From positions 496,001 through 560,000 of the forward strand of contig NZ_CP058907.1 of assembly GCF_013415845.1 (NCBI RefSeq): a stretch of DNA of 64,000 bases. The letters run 5' to 3'. Position 1 is the stretch's first letter; every line of letters begins with the position of its first letter. Made by a program: the position numbers and the translations under genes. The notes under the pieces were generated by a model. It was not told the DNA's origin. It did no database searches and saw nothing but the letters and a program-made list of their open reading frames with translations. Shown here in pieces: positions 44,007 through 53,552 of this stretch. Source of the stretch: Rhodopseudomonas palustris (GTDB taxonomy: Bacteria; Pseudomonadota; Alphaproteobacteria; Rhizobiales; Xanthobacteraceae).

Positions 44007-45911
44007 TCACGAATGCAGACGGCGGCGTCGCGGGCCCGGCGTCGCGGCCGGGGTGGCGGTTTCGCTGAACAGCTCGGCGAGCTTCTCGGTGATGGCGCCG
44101 CCGAGCTCTTCGGCGTCGACGATGGTCACGGCGCGGCGATAGTAGCGCGTCACGTCGTGGCCGATGCCGATCGCGATCAGCTCCACCGGCGAGCGGGTCT
44201 CGATCTCCTCGATGATGTGGCGCAGGTGCCGTTCGAGGTAGTTGCCGGGATTGACCGACAGCGTCGAGTCGTCGACCGGGGCGCCGTCCGAGATCATCAT
44301 CAGGATCTTGCGCTGCTCGGGGCGGCCGAGCAGGCGCTTATGCGCCCAGTCCAGCGCCTCGCCGTCGATGTTCTCCTTGAGCAGACCCTCGCGCATCATC
44401 AATCCGAGATTCTTGCGAGCTCGGCGCCACGGCGCGTCCGCCGACTTGTAGATGATGTGTCGCAGATCGTTGAGCCGGCCTGGATTGGCCGGCTTGCCGG
44501 CGGCGAGCCAGGCCTCGCGCGATTGTCCGCCCTTCCAGGCGCGCGTGGTGAAGCCGAGGATCTCGACCTTGACGCCGCAACGCTCCAGCGTCCGCGCCAG
44601 AATGTCGGCGCAGGTCGCCGCCACCGTGATCGGGCGGCCGCGCATCGAACCGGAATTGTCGAGCAGCAGCGTCACTACGGTGTCGCGGAAGGTCGCTTCC
44701 TTCTCGCTCATGAACGACAGCGGATGGAACGGATCGATCACCACGCGCGACAGGCGCGCCGGATCGAGAATGCCTTCTTCGAGGTCGAAGTCCCAGGCGC
44801 GGTTCTGCTGCGCCATCAGCCGGCGCTGCAGCCGGTTGGCGAGGCGGGCGACGATCCCCTGCAGATGCGCCAACTGCTTGTCCAGATAGCTGCGCAGCCG
44901 TTCCAGCTCGTCGTGGTCGCACAAATCTTCGGCGGCGACGATCTCGTCGAACTTCGGCGCGAAGGCGTGATACTCCGGCCCGCGCGGCTCGTTGGCGCCG
45001 CGATTGTGCGGACGGGTGGCTTCGCCCGGCGTTTCGTCCTCGCCGAGTTCGGAATCGTCGAAGGCGTCGGAGGTCGACGCCTGGGCGCTTTCCATCTGGC
45101 TGTCGCTGACCTCGTCGCTGGTCGCTTCGGCCTGCTCGGCGCTCATCTCCTGCGCGGCTTCGCCCTGCGGCTCGCCCTCGGCACCGGACTGATCGTTCTC
45201 GCCTTCCTGCTTATCGTCCTGGTTCTCGTCTTCGTCGGTCTCGGTGTCGCGATCATCGCCAAGCTCGAGTGCGTCGAGCATGTCGTGGATCACGTCACCG
45301 AACTTGGCCTGGTTGTCGGCGAAGTGTTCGAGCTGATCGAGCCGCGGACCGAGCTTGTCTTCGAGCACCGGCCGCCACAGGTCGACCAGTTTCTTGGCCG
45401 CCGTGGGCGGCGCGAGACCCGTCAGCCGCTCGCGCACCAGCATAGCCAGCGCATCCGACAGCGGCGCATCCGCGCGGTCGGTGATCTCGTCGAACTTGCC
45501 GCGATGGAAATGATCGTCGAGCATCGCCGTGAGGTTCTTGGCGACGCCCGCCATCCGCCGCGCGCCGAGCGCTTCGACGCGCGCCTGCTCGACCGCTTCG
45601 AACACGCCGCGGGCCTGCGGATTACCCGGCATCAGCTTGCGATGCACTTTCGGGTCGTGACAGGCGAGCTTCAGCGCGATCGAGTCGGCGTGACCGCGCA
45701 CAATCGCGGCGTCGCGCTTGCTCATCTTGCGCGCCGGCTCGGGGAGCCGGGCCTTGCCGGGCGCGAGGCCGGGGCGCTCGGCTGCGAAAGTAACCTCCAG
45801 CTCCGGCGCCTTGGCGATGGCGCGCAGGCACGAGGTCACGGCGCGCTTGAAAGGCTCGGTCGGCGCTTCCTTCGATCCGGTGCGGAGTTTGCTGTTGGTC
45901 GTGGTGCTCAT
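44007..45911 (-). CDS. cobT: Cobaltochelatase subunit CobT
   Basis: A 634-residue subunit of the aerobic (oxygen-dependent pathway) cobaltochelatase, which inserts Co2+ into hydrogenobyrinate a,c-diamide with CobN and CobS. The C-terminal VWA domain has the MIDAS motif DNSGSMRG, and later [10 protein letters not shown]. Between about 220 and 310 is a long acidic stretch (Glu/Asp/Gln-rich), as in other CobT. The nomenclature clashes with the unrelated phosphoribosyltransferase CobT of E. coli; the VWA domain settles this. cobS lies upstream with 139 bases in between, largely a palindromic repeat, and cobN is not in this window. Confidence 0.95.
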   Translation of the reverse strand: MSTTTNSKLRTGSKEAPTEPFKRAVTSCLRAIAKAPELEVTFAAERPGLAPGKARLPEPARKMSKRDAAIVRGHADSIALKLACHDPKVHRKLMPGNPQARGVFEAVEQARVEALGARRMAGVAKNLTAMLDDHFHRGKFDEITDRADAPLSDALAMLVRERLTGLAPPTAAKKLVDLWRPVLEDKLGPRLDQLEHFADNQAKFGDVIHDMLDALELGDDRDTETDEDENQDDKQEGENDQSGAEGEPQGEAAQEMSAEQAEATSDEVSDSQMESAQASTSDAFDDSELGEDETPGEATRPHNRGANEPRGPEYHAFAPKFDEIVAAEDLCDHDELERLRSYLDKQLAHLQGIVARLANRLQRRLMAQQNRAWDFDLEEGILDPARLSRVVIDPFHPLSFMSEKEATFRDTVVTLLLDNSGSMRGRPITVAATCADILARTLERCGVKVEILGFTTRAWKGGQSREAWLAAGKPANPGRLNDLRHIIYKSADAPWRRARKNLGLMMREGLLKENIDGEALDWAHKRLLGRPEQRKILMMISDGAPVDDSTLSVNPGNYLERHLRHIIEEIETRSPVELIAIGIGHDVTRYYRRAVTIVDAEELGGAITEKLAELFSETATPAATPGPRRRRLHS

Positions 45912-45917
45912 CGCCGC

Positions 45918-46044
45918 CTTCTCCCTCTTCCCGCCAGCGAGGAGAGGGTCGCGGTGAGGGGGTTATGCGTCCGTCGCGCGAAGAGGCCCCTCACCCGGCT
46001 CGCTTCGGTTGCCGACCTCTCCCCGCGCGCGGGGAGAGGTGAAA
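45918..46044. repeat. Interspersed palindromic repeat, family C, between cobS and cobT
   Basis: Arms with ttctccctcttcccgc…gaggagagggtcgcggtgaggggg and cccctcacccggctcgcttcggttgccgacctctccccgc…ggggagaggtgaa can fold into a long stem with internal hairpins. Similar sequences are widespread in Bradyrhizobium and Rhodopseudomonas intergenic regions, from memory. Confidence 0.75.
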
Positions 46045-46050
46045 CGATCG

Positions 46051-47046
46051 TCAGCTCATCGCGATGTTGACCGAGCTCTCCGGCAACTCTGCATTGAAGC
46101 AGCGCTGATAGAACTCCGCCACCAGCGGGCGCTCCAGCTCGTCGCATTTGTTGAGGAAGGTGACGCGGAACGCGAAGCCGATGTCGCCGAAGATATCGGC
46201 GTTTTCCGACCAGGTGATCACCGTGCGCGGGCTCATCACGGTCGACAGATCGCCGTTGGCGAAGGCGTTGCGCGTCAGGTCCGCGAGCCGGACCATCTTG
46301 TTGACGATGTCGCGCCCTTCGGCATTGCGATAGTGCTTGGCCTTGGCGAGGATGATCTCGACTTCCTCGTCGTGCGGCAGATAGTTCAGTGTGGTGACGA
46401 TCGACCAGCGGTCCATCTGGCCCTGGTTGATCTGCTGCGTGCCGTGATACAGGCCCGACGTGTCGCCGAGGCCGATGGTGTTGGCGGTAGCGAACAGCCG
46501 GAATGCCGGATGCGGCTTGATGACCTTGTTCTGGTCGAGCAGCGTCAGCCGGCCGGAGACTTCCAGCACACGCTGGATCACGAACATCACGTCCGGGCGG
46601 CCGGCATCGTATTCGTCGAACACCAGCGCAACGTTGTGTTGGAGCGCCCAGGGCAGAATGCCGTCGCGGAATTCGGTGACCTGCTTGCCCTCGCGGACCA
46701 CGATGGCGTCCTTGCCGACCAGATCGATACGGCTGATGTGGCTGTCGAGGTTGACGCGCACACACGGCCAGTTGAGTCGCGCCGCGACCTGCTCGATGTG
46801 CGTCGACTTGCCGGTGCCGTGGAAGCCGGTCACCATCACGCGCCGGTTCTTGGCGAAGCCTGCCAGAATCGCGAGGGTGGTGGCGCGATCGAAACGGTAA
46901 TCCGGATCAACATCCGGCACATGGGGGTCGACCTCGGAATAGGCCGGAACTTCAAGGTCGCTGTCGATGCCGAAGACCTGCCGGACCGACACCTTCATGT
47001 CGGGTAAGCCAGTGATCTCCGGAGCGGTGGTCGTAGCGGCGGTCAT
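46051..47046 (-). CDS. cobS: Cobaltochelatase subunit CobS
   Basis: A 331-residue AAA+ ATPase of the MoxR/CobS type from ATG 47046, with GGAGG 5 bases upstream; the in-frame upstream part is not CobS-like. Walker [10 protein letters not shown] is near 73-81, Walker B ALVFDEYD near 132-139, and [23 protein letters not shown] (in part) gives sensor residues. It forms the hexameric motor with CobT and CobN that inserts cobalt in B12 synthesis in the cytoplasm. Upstream lies a divergent DedA gene 279 bases away. The pairing cobS-cobT in this order is typical of alphaproteobacteria. Confidence 0.95.
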   Translation of the reverse strand: MTAATTTAPEITGLPDMKVSVRQVFGIDSDLEVPAYSEVDPHVPDVDPDYRFDRATTLAILAGFAKNRRVMVTGFHGTGKSTHIEQVAARLNWPCVRVNLDSHISRIDLVGKDAIVVREGKQVTEFRDGILPWALQHNVALVFDEYDAGRPDVMFVIQRVLEVSGRLTLLDQNKVIKPHPAFRLFATANTIGLGDTSGLYHGTQQINQGQMDRWSIVTTLNYLPHDEEVEIILAKAKHYRNAEGRDIVNKMVRLADLTRNAFANGDLSTVMSPRTVITWSENADIFGDIGFAFRVTFLNKCDELERPLVAEFYQRCFNAELPESSVNIAMS

Positions 47047-47325
47047 CAATCCTCCGTGGTCCCGGACGCGCCCGAAACCCGATCTTCGTTGGTGGATGCG
47101 GTTGAGTGCGGAATTGAACCTAGCAGAGAGCCGCGATCCGCAGAAGCCCGCCGCGCGATCAAAGTTCCGTCGATCTTTCATTGAGATAGGAGCATGACGC
47201 GGTTTTGTGAAGGCTGTGTTGCGGATTCGGTGGGCGATGCCGAATCGGCGTGCAACTTTTCGGCAGGGCGGAAGTCGTAAGCTGTCGCAATTGCCGACCA
47301 ATCCCGATGAGGAGCCTGCACGGCC

Positions 47326-47943
47326 TTGAGTTCACTGCTCGACTCGCTGGTCCATTTCGCCGCGTCGCATTCCGGCCTCGCCTATCTGGCGCTGTTTATG
47401 GCGGCGCTGCTCGAAGCCGTGCCGGTGGTGGGATCGCTGGTGCCGGGATCGACCGTCATCCTGGCGCTGAGCGCTCTGATTCCCGGTGGCGAATTGAGTC
47501 TGGCTGGGGTTCTCGCCTCGGCGATCGCCGGCGCGCTGATCGGCGATGGTGCGGCGTATTGGGTCGGCCATCGCGCGCAGCGCAGCATTTTAAGTGCCTG
47601 GCCGCTGTCGAACTATCCGGACGTTGTGGCGCAGGCCGAAGCGTTCTTCGTGCGCTACGGCACCTGGGCGGTGTTGTTCGGCCGGTTCGTGCCGCCGATC
47701 CGCGCCTTCGTGCCGGTCACAGCGGGCGCACTGCAGATGACGCCGCAGCGGTTCTTCGCCGTCGATGTGCCTGCGATCCTGCTGTGGGCCCCGGCCCACG
47801 TGCTGCCTGGCGTGGTCGCGGCCACCGCGCTGGAGCGTAACCACGCGACGCTGCACCACTGGCTGCCGGTGCTGGCCGGCGTCGCCGGAACGCTGCTGCT
47901 GGGGCTATGGGCGTATCGGCGTTGGAGGGGCACGCCGGCCTAG
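47326..47943 (+). CDS. DedA-family membrane protein
   Basis: A 205-residue protein starting at TTG 47326 with GAGGAG 12-13 bases upstream (looser than usual). It carries the DedA/VTT pattern: [17 protein letters not shown] near 67-83 and [32 protein letters not shown] near 105-137 (the conserved R in FxRxxPxxR form). Four to five membrane helices are predicted. DedA proteins act as undecaprenyl-phosphate/phospholipid flippases or proton-linked transporters in the inner membrane. It stands alone, converging with the J-protein gene. Confidence 0.9.
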   Translation: MSSLLDSLVHFAASHSGLAYLALFMAALLEAVPVVGSLVPGSTVILALSALIPGGELSLAGVLASAIAGALIGDGAAYWVGHRAQRSILSAWPLSNYPDVVAQAEAFFVRYGTWAVLFGRFVPPIRAFVPVTAGALQMTPQRFFAVDVPAILLWAPAHVLPGVVAATALERNHATLHHWLPVLAGVAGTLLLGLWAYRRWRGTPA

Positions 47944-48007
47944 CTTCAATCAAGGTCAACGACGCAAGCGTTATACGCCAGCGACCGGCAGGTGCCGCCC
48001 AGAGCGG

Positions 48008-48652
48008 TCAGCTCCGCACCACCGTCTTCAGATAGTTGTACGCCTTGATGATCTCGATCAGGCGGTCTTCGGTCGAGCGGTCGCCGCCGTTGGCGTCGGG
48101 GTGATGCTGCTTCACCAGCGCCTTGTACTTGGCCTTGACCACTTCGAGCGTGGCGTCGCTGTCGAGGCCCATCACCTGCAGCGCCTTGCGTTCGGCGTTG
48201 AACACCTTGCGTGGCTCGGCGCGCGCCTCGTCGGCCGGATCGGGCCCGCGACGCCGCCGGCGGCTGCCGGTGAATTCGTTGAAGACGTTGAACGGATCGG
48301 CGGCGCCTTCGAGATCCTCGGGGCTGCGGGCGCGGCTTTTGGCGCCGTTCTGCCCCATCTTCCAGGTCGGGCGATGACCTGTCAGCGCGTCCTTCTGATA
48401 GCGGGCGACGTCATCCGGATTCATCCCTTCGAAGAAGTTATAACCCTGGTTGAATTCACGGACGTGATTGAGACAGAAGTGCCAGTAATCCTTCTCGTAC
48501 CCGCGGCCCTTGGGCGCGCGGTGTGCGGCGCGGCTGGTGCAGCCCGGGGCGTCGCACATCCGCACCTGCTCGCGCACGGCCTCGCGCGCCGCTTCGGCGG
48601 CTCGCGGCTTGACGCGGATCTTGTCGAAGAATTTGGATGAGTCGATTGGCAT
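48008..48652 (-). CDS. Non-canonical J-domain protein with N-terminal zinc-like motif
   Basis: A 214-residue protein from ATG 48652 (MPIDSSKFF), the natural start for this family; longer frames add nonspecific residues. The J domain is at the C-terminus (about 155-214) with the HPD motif at 184-186 (KQHHPDANGGD), unlike DnaJ where it is N-terminal. The N-terminal half has C33-x4-C38 and C60-x2-H63, suggesting a zinc-binding site, and a Trp/Phe-rich part. The J domain would recruit DnaK. The client is unknown. It is divergent from bolA across 120 bases, a layout seen in related alphaproteobacteria from memory. Confidence 0.88.
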   Translation of the reverse strand: MPIDSSKFFDKIRVKPRAAEAAREAVREQVRMCDAPGCTSRAAHRAPKGRGYEKDYWHFCLNHVREFNQGYNFFEGMNPDDVARYQKDALTGHRPTWKMGQNGAKSRARSPEDLEGAADPFNVFNEFTGSRRRRRGPDPADEARAEPRKVFNAERKALQVMGLDSDATLEVVKAKYKALVKQHHPDANGGDRSTEDRLIEIIKAYNYLKTVVRS

Positions 48653-48772
48653 GGACGGACTTTGACTACGCAACGCTTCGGGCTTCAAGTCTTGACATTC
48701 CAAGCAGCCCCCGGGTTGATTGCGTCGCAGACAGGTTTGACGGAATAACGGCCGAACGGTGGGCATCAGCGC

Positions 48773-49042
48773 ATGGGCACGCAGGACACTATCACGCAGA
48801 AGTTGCGCGAAGCTTTCACGCCGGAAAGCCTCGCGGTCATCGACGAGTCCAACCTACATGAAGGTCATGCCGGTCATTCCGGCCGCAGCGAAACCCATTT
48901 TCGGGTGAATATCGTGTCGGCTGCCTTCGCGGGCAAGAGCCGGGTCGATCGTCATCGCATGGTGAACGACCTGCTGGCGCCGGAACTGAAGGGCGGCGTT
49001 CACGCGCTGGCGATCAAGGCCAAGGCGCCGGGCGAGGCCTGA
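48773..49042 (+). CDS. BolA-family protein
   Basis: An 89-residue protein. After a short N-terminal helix comes the BolA core: SLAVIDESNLHEGHAGHS near 20-37, then THFRVNIVSAAFAGKSRVDRHRMVNDLL with the conserved His residues. BolA proteins pair with monothiol glutaredoxins to handle Fe-S clusters, and can act as DNA-binding morphogenes. The candidate cluster ligands are His in the HEGH motif and the RHRM His. No grxD is adjacent in this window. The start ATG has weak upstream sequence, but it fits the family length. Confidence 0.92.
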   Translation: MGTQDTITQKLREAFTPESLAVIDESNLHEGHAGHSGRSETHFRVNIVSAAFAGKSRVDRHRMVNDLLAPELKGGVHALAIKAKAPGEA

Positions 49043-49059
49043 GTGCAGCCTGGGTCTTC

Positions 49060-50421
49060 TTAGACGGATCCGGCCCGCGTCTTTCGGCTCTTCTTTTCGA
49101 TCAGATCAGCCTCGCCGTCGCGCGGCACCGGCGAGATCCGCAGCGCGGTGATGCGGTTGCGCTCGCGGCGCAGAACGCGGAAGCGGAAGCCGTGGAAGGT
49201 GAAGTTCTGGCCGCGGTCCGGAATCGAGCGCGCCTCGTGAATCACCAGGCCCGCCACTGTGGTGGCTTCCTCGTCGGGCAGGTTCCAGTCCATTGCGCGG
49301 TTGAGATCGCGGATCGGCACCGAGCCGTCGACCACCACCGAACCGTCGGGCTGAGTCCGAACGCCGGCGACCACCACGTCGTGCTCGTCGGAGATGTCGC
49401 CGACGATTTCCTCAAGGATGTCCTCGAGCGTCACCATGCCTTCGACTTCGCCGTACTCGTCGACCACCAGCGCGAAGTGAGTCTTGCGGGTGCGGAACGC
49501 TTTGAGCTGTTCCGACACCGGACGCATCTCCGGAACGAACCACGGCTGCAGCGCGATCTTGCCGATGTCGAGTTTGGACGCGTCGCCGTCAGCAGCGCGT
49601 AGCGCGCGCAGCAAATCCTTGGCGTGCAGCACGCCGACGATGTTCTCCGGCTTGTCGCGCCACAGCGGCACGCGGGTGTACTCAGTCGCCAGAACTTCTT
49701 TCACCAATTGTTCGCTGGGCTGGTCGGCATTGACGGTGACCATCGCGGTCCGGTGCACCATCACATCCGACACCACCAGTTCGCCGAACCGGAACACGTT
49801 TTGGATGTACTCCGCCTCGCCGCTTTCGATCTTGCCGTGCTCGGCGGATTCGCCGACCAGCCCTTCGATTTCGACGTCGGTGAGGATCTCGTGCTCGGAG
49901 TTTTCTTCGACGCCGAGCAGCTTCAACACACCGCGCGAGGCCTGGTTCAGCAGCCAATTCAGCGGATACAGCAGGATGAACGAGATGTGCAGCGGATAGG
50001 CGATCCACTGCGACACCGGCTCCGGCTGGCGGATCGCCAGCGTTTTCGGCACCTGTTCGCCGATCACGATGTGCAGCGACGAGAAGAACAGGAAGCCGCC
50101 GAGAAACGCGATGAAGTGCTGTGCCGATTCCGACAGGCCCATCGGCTGCAGCACCGGCGCGAGCAGCGCCGAGACAGTCGGCTCGCCGACCCAGCCGAGT
50201 CCGAGCGACGCCATGGTGATGCCGAGTTGGCAGCAGGCCAGATACGCTTCGACGTTGCCGAGGATGTGCTGCACCAGTTCGGCGCCGAACCGCTGCTTCT
50301 CGACCATTGCCTTGATGCGGAAGCCGCGGCTGCGTACCAGCGCGAACTCCGCCGCGACGTAGAAGGCGTTGGCGATCAGCAGCAGGACCGCGATCAGAAC
50401 GTTGCTCAGAGTCGAGTTCAT
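49060..50421 (-). CDS. CNNM/CBS-domain transporter-type membrane protein (hemolysin-like)
   Basis: A 453-residue protein. Residues about 1-200 are the DUF21/CNNM membrane domain (three to four helices, LLIANAFYVAAEFALVRSRGFRIKAMVEK). A CBS pair follows (VSDVMVHRTAMVTVNADQPSEQL and HFALVVDEYGEVEGMVTLEDILEEIVG), then the CorC/HlyC domain (SVPIRDLNRAMDW, DEEATTVAGLVIHEA). Such proteins (CorC/YfjD/TlyC group) are associated with Mg2+/Co2+ efflux; the older 'hemolysin' name is historical. It is 47 bases from the aroB gene on the same strand, converging with bolA. The stop lies 17 bases from the end of bolA. Confidence 0.9.
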   Translation of the reverse strand: MNSTLSNVLIAVLLLIANAFYVAAEFALVRSRGFRIKAMVEKQRFGAELVQHILGNVEAYLACCQLGITMASLGLGWVGEPTVSALLAPVLQPMGLSESAQHFIAFLGGFLFFSSLHIVIGEQVPKTLAIRQPEPVSQWIAYPLHISFILLYPLNWLLNQASRGVLKLLGVEENSEHEILTDVEIEGLVGESAEHGKIESGEAEYIQNVFRFGELVVSDVMVHRTAMVTVNADQPSEQLVKEVLATEYTRVPLWRDKPENIVGVLHAKDLLRALRAADGDASKLDIGKIALQPWFVPEMRPVSEQLKAFRTRKTHFALVVDEYGEVEGMVTLEDILEEIVGDISDEHDVVVAGVRTQPDGSVVVDGSVPIRDLNRAMDWNLPDEEATTVAGLVIHEARSIPDRGQNFTFHGFRFRVLRRERNRITALRISPVPRDGEADLIEKKSRKTRAGSV

Positions 50422-50468
50422 GATGCTCTTGGGTTCGCCTGCGTGACCGCGTGGCGCCGCGGCGGCCT

Positions 50469-51614
50469 TTAGGCTTGCGCCAGTTTCCGCTGCAGGAAGT
50501 CGCGCACCGGCGCCGGCTCGACCTTGCTCGCGATCACCGCGCGGCCGATGCCTTCCATCAGGATGAAGGTGAGTTCGCCGCGCTTGACCTTCTTGTCCTG
50601 CGACATCAGCGCCATCAGGCGGTCGGCGTCGGCAAGGCCCTCCTGGGTGAAGCCTGCGATGTCCTGCAGCCGCGTCGGCAGGCCGACGTCGGCGAGGTGC
50701 TTGGCCAGCCGCTGCGCGTCGGTGGCCGGCATCATGCCGCGTTCGGCGGAGAACTCCGCCGCCAGCACCATGCCGATCGCCACGCCCTCGCCGTGGAACA
50801 GCCGGTCGGAGAATCCGGTCGCCGCTTCCAGGGCATGGCCGAAGGTGTGACCGAGATTGAGCAGCGCGCGGTCACCGGTCTCGCGTTCGTCGCGGGCGAC
50901 GATCGCGGCCTTGGCTCGGCATGAGGTGGCCACCGCGTGCTCGCGCGCGGCGCCGCCGTTGAACAGCTCGGCATGGTTGGCTTCGAGCCAGGCGAAGAAC
51001 GCCTCGTCGCCGAGCGCGCCATATTTCGCGACTTCGGCATAGCCGGCGCGGAATTGGCGCGGCGACAGCGTGTCGAGGATCGCGGTGTCGGCCAAGACCA
51101 GCACCGGCTGATGGAACGTGCCGATCAGATTCTTGCCCTGCGGCGAGTTGATGCCGGTCTTGCCGCCGACCGAGGAGTCGACCTGCGCCAGCAGCGAGGT
51201 CGGCACCTGCACGAAGTCGACGCCGCGGCGCAGCAGCGAGGCCGAGAAACCGGCAAGATCGCCGATCACGCCGCCGCCGAGCGCGATCACCAGATCGTTG
51301 CGCTCGATTTTGGCGGCGATCAGCGCCTCGCACACCTGCTCGAGCCCCGCATAGCTTTTGGAGCTTTCGCCTTCGCCGACGATCACCGACGCATGCGCGA
51401 TGCCAGCCTGATCCAGCACCTCCTCGGTGCGCTTCAGCCAGGTCTTCGCCACGGTGCGATCGGTGACGATCGCGGTGCGTGCGCCGGGCCGCAGCTTGGC
51501 GATCCGCTCGCCCAGCGAGGCGATCACGTCGCGGCCGATCACGATCTCATAGGCGCGGTCGCCGAGGGCGACTTCGACGGTGATCGGGGCGGAGTGTTTC
51601 TGCGGGGCGTTCAT
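50469..51614 (-). CDS. aroB: 3-dehydroquinate synthase
   Basis: A 381-residue shikimate-pathway enzyme converting DAHP to 3-dehydroquinate with NAD+ and a divalent metal. Motifs: ERNDLVIALGGGVIGDLAGFSA near 97-118 (NAD-binding), FVQVPTSLLAQVDSSVGGKTGINSPQGKNLIG (in parts, near 135-165), and metal ligands in GHTFGHALEA near 253-262. Full family length, with all core residues present. It is 10 bases downstream of aroK on the same strand, the standard aroK-aroB operon. Its product goes to aromatic amino acid, folate and quinone synthesis. Confidence 0.97.
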   Translation of the reverse strand: MNAPQKHSAPITVEVALGDRAYEIVIGRDVIASLGERIAKLRPGARTAIVTDRTVAKTWLKRTEEVLDQAGIAHASVIVGEGESSKSYAGLEQVCEALIAAKIERNDLVIALGGGVIGDLAGFSASLLRRGVDFVQVPTSLLAQVDSSVGGKTGINSPQGKNLIGTFHQPVLVLADTAILDTLSPRQFRAGYAEVAKYGALGDEAFFAWLEANHAELFNGGAAREHAVATSCRAKAAIVARDERETGDRALLNLGHTFGHALEAATGFSDRLFHGEGVAIGMVLAAEFSAERGMMPATDAQRLAKHLADVGLPTRLQDIAGFTQEGLADADRLMALMSQDKKVKRGELTFILMEGIGRAVIASKVEPAPVRDFLQRKLAQA

Positions 51615-51624
51615 GAAGTCTCGC

Positions 51625-52236
51625 TCAAGGTTGGGACGGCGCGGCGCACAGATAGTCGTGGAGCGCCGCGACGCATTCGTCGACGATCTTCTCGTGCGGC
51701 ACGTCGCGGGACGCGATGGTGATATCGGCCTCGCGGTATAGCGGATATCGTTCGGCGATCAGCCGGGCGATGGTGCCGGCCGGATCTGGCGTCTTCAGCA
51801 GCGGCCGGTCCGCCCGGCGCTTGACCCGGCGCAGGATCACGTCGGCCTCCGCCTCGAGCCACATCGAGATCGCCTTCTCGCGAATCCGGTCGCGAGTTTC
51901 CTCGCGCATGAAGGCGCCGCCACCGGTCGCCAGCACCTTGGTGCCGCCGTCGAGCAGCCGCGAAATCACCCGGGCCTCACCGTCGCGAAAATGCGGCTCG
52001 CCATGGGTTTCGAATATCTCCGGGATGGTCATCGCGGCGGCCGATTCAATCTCGGTGTCGGCGTCGAGAAACGGCAGCCCGAGTCGCAGCGCCAGTCGGC
52101 GTCCGACGGTGGATTTGCCGGCGCCCATCATGCCGATGAGCACGACCGGGCGATCGCCCAGCGCCGCGACGATCTCGGCTTCCTGGGGCGACCTGCCGGC
52201 AGCAGCCGTCGGTACGGTTTCAGACATTCTCGGCAT
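51625..52236 (-). CDS. aroK: Shikimate kinase
   Basis: A 203-residue kinase that phosphorylates shikimate at the 3-hydroxyl. The P-loop GMMGAGKSTVGRRLA is at about 35-49, D-ligands follow (DADTEIE), then RDGEARVISRL and GGGAF (Gly-rich substrate loop) and the lid near 140. The start may be ATG 52236 or ATG 52227 (MSETVPT); neither has a clear advantage. It is the first gene of the aroK-aroB pair. A 130-base gap separates it from the divergent small membrane-protein gene. Confidence 0.95.
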   Translation of the reverse strand: MPRMSETVPTAAAGRSPQEAEIVAALGDRPVVLIGMMGAGKSTVGRRLALRLGLPFLDADTEIESAAAMTIPEIFETHGEPHFRDGEARVISRLLDGGTKVLATGGGAFMREETRDRIREKAISMWLEAEADVILRRVKRRADRPLLKTPDPAGTIARLIAERYPLYREADITIASRDVPHEKIVDECVAALHDYLCAAPSQP

Positions 52237-52366
52237 CCGTGGGATAGAAAGGGCAAGCTATACTACCTTGGTCGCCGGGCTTGCCAGAGTCTCTTGCAAG
52301 GGACGGGCGAACATGGTCGTAGTCGCGCGTCGCTGCCAAACGCCCTGCCGCTGCCGAGATTCGCGA

Positions 52367-52513
52367 ATGCCTACCCTCTTTCGGTTCCTGACGGTGATTG
52401 GTGTGGTGGGCGGTATCATTTACGGGACGATTTTCGCGCTGGCCAATTTCGTCGGGCCGAACAGCCGCGAAATGACCGTGACGATCGGCCCGGACAAATT
52501 TCTCAAGAAATAG
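52367..52513 (+). CDS. 48-residue single-pass membrane microprotein
   Basis: MPTLFRFLTVIGVVGGIIYG… starts at ATG 52367 (GAGA about 8 bases upstream) and ends at TAG 52511-52513. It contains one hydrophobic helix (about 6-27) followed by a short polar segment with MTVTIGPDKFLKK. I recall similar small ORFs just before xerD in related Nitrobacteraceae. Function unknown; it might assist an inner-membrane complex. It lies 16 bases before xerD, so it may be co-transcribed with it. Confidence 0.7.
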   Translation: MPTLFRFLTVIGVVGGIIYGTIFALANFVGPNSREMTVTIGPDKFLKK

Positions 52514-52529
52514 CCGCTAGGCTGGTCGC

Positions 52530-53546
52530 ATGCGTCGACCGCGAACCATATCCAGAGCCGCCCCGCTGCGGGAGCCTGAAGCTCAGGCCGCGCCGCTGCG
52601 CCCTGCTTCCTATTCGGACGCCGGGCTGACCGAGCTTTTTCTCGACATGATCGCGGCCGAGCAAGGCGCCTCCGCCAACACGCTGGACGCCTATCGGCGC
52701 GATCTGGCGGATCTATCGCACTTTCTGTCCCGCCGCCGGCTCAGCATCGGCTCCGCCGACACCGCGGCGCTGCGCAGTTATCTGGCGGATCTCGACAACC
52801 GCGGCTTTGCCACCTCCAGCGTGGCGCGGCGATTGTCGGCGCTGCGGCATTTGTTCCGGTTTCTGCTTAGCGAGCGGATTCGCGCTGACGATCCGGCCGC
52901 GATCCTGGCTGGGCCAAAGCGCGGCCGCAGCCTGCCGAAAGTGCTGTCGATCGCGGATGTCGACCGGCTGCTCGCCTGTGCCCGGCAGGAGATCGATGCC
53001 GCAGAAGGTGGCGCACGGCTGCGTGCGGCACGGCTGAACTGCCTGCTCGAAGTGCTCTACGCCACCGGGTTGCGCGTCTCGGAGCTGGTGTCGCTGCCGC
53101 TGTCGGCGGCCCGGCGCGATGCCCGGATGATTGTGGTGCGCGGCAAGGGCGACAAAGAGCGGCTGGTGCCGCTCAACGCCGGCGCCAAACAGGCGATGGC
53201 GCGCTATCTGGAAGAGATGGCGGTCGCCAAGGACCCCAAAGACGGCCCTACGCCGAAATGGCTGTTCCCGTCCTTCGGCGAGAGCGGGTATCTCACCCGG
53301 CAGCATTTTGCGCGGGATCTGAAGGATTTAGCCGCGCGGGCCGGGCTGTCGCCTCGGCTGGTTAGCCCGCACGTGCTGCGCCATGCCTTTGCCAGCCACC
53401 TGCTGCACAACGGCGCCGACCTGCGGATCGTGCAGACGCTGCTCGGCCACAGCGACATCTCGACCACCCAGATCTACACCCATGTGGTCGAGGAGCGCCT
53501 GAAGAGCCTGGTGCGCGACCTCCATCCGCTCGGCGAAGGCCGCTGA
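52530..53546 (+). CDS. xerD: Tyrosine recombinase XerD
   Basis: A 338-residue recombinase that resolves chromosome dimers at dif with XerC. Catalytic residues are all visible: R182 (TGLRVSEL), K206, H281 and R284 ([10 protein letters not shown]), H307 (LLGHSD) and nucleophile Y316 (TQIYTHV). It is about 40 residues longer than E. coli XerD due to an N-terminal Pro/Arg/Ala-rich extension (1-28). The start ATG 52530 lies 16 bases after the microprotein gene. The core N-terminal SAM-like domain starts near [11 protein letters not shown] (35-45). Confidence 0.94.
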   Translation: MRRPRTISRAAPLREPEAQAAPLRPASYSDAGLTELFLDMIAAEQGASANTLDAYRRDLADLSHFLSRRRLSIGSADTAALRSYLADLDNRGFATSSVARRLSALRHLFRFLLSERIRADDPAAILAGPKRGRSLPKVLSIADVDRLLACARQEIDAAEGGARLRAARLNCLLEVLYATGLRVSELVSLPLSAARRDARMIVVRGKGDKERLVPLNAGAKQAMARYLEEMAVAKDPKDGPTPKWLFPSFGESGYLTRQHFARDLKDLAARAGLSPRLVSPHVLRHAFASHLLHNGADLRIVQTLLGHSDISTTQIYTHVVEERLKSLVRDLHPLGEGR

Positions 53547-53552
53547 ACCGCC

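Noticed and set aside
45918..46044. Rho-independent terminator between cobS and cobT
   Set aside because: Long imperfect stem of a repeat family with no T-run, so I list it as a repeat.
43698..46070. Long plus-strand frame antisense to cobT and the Tat esterase gene
   Set aside because: Its translation is Arg/Leu-rich without domains; the minus-strand genes have clear motifs.
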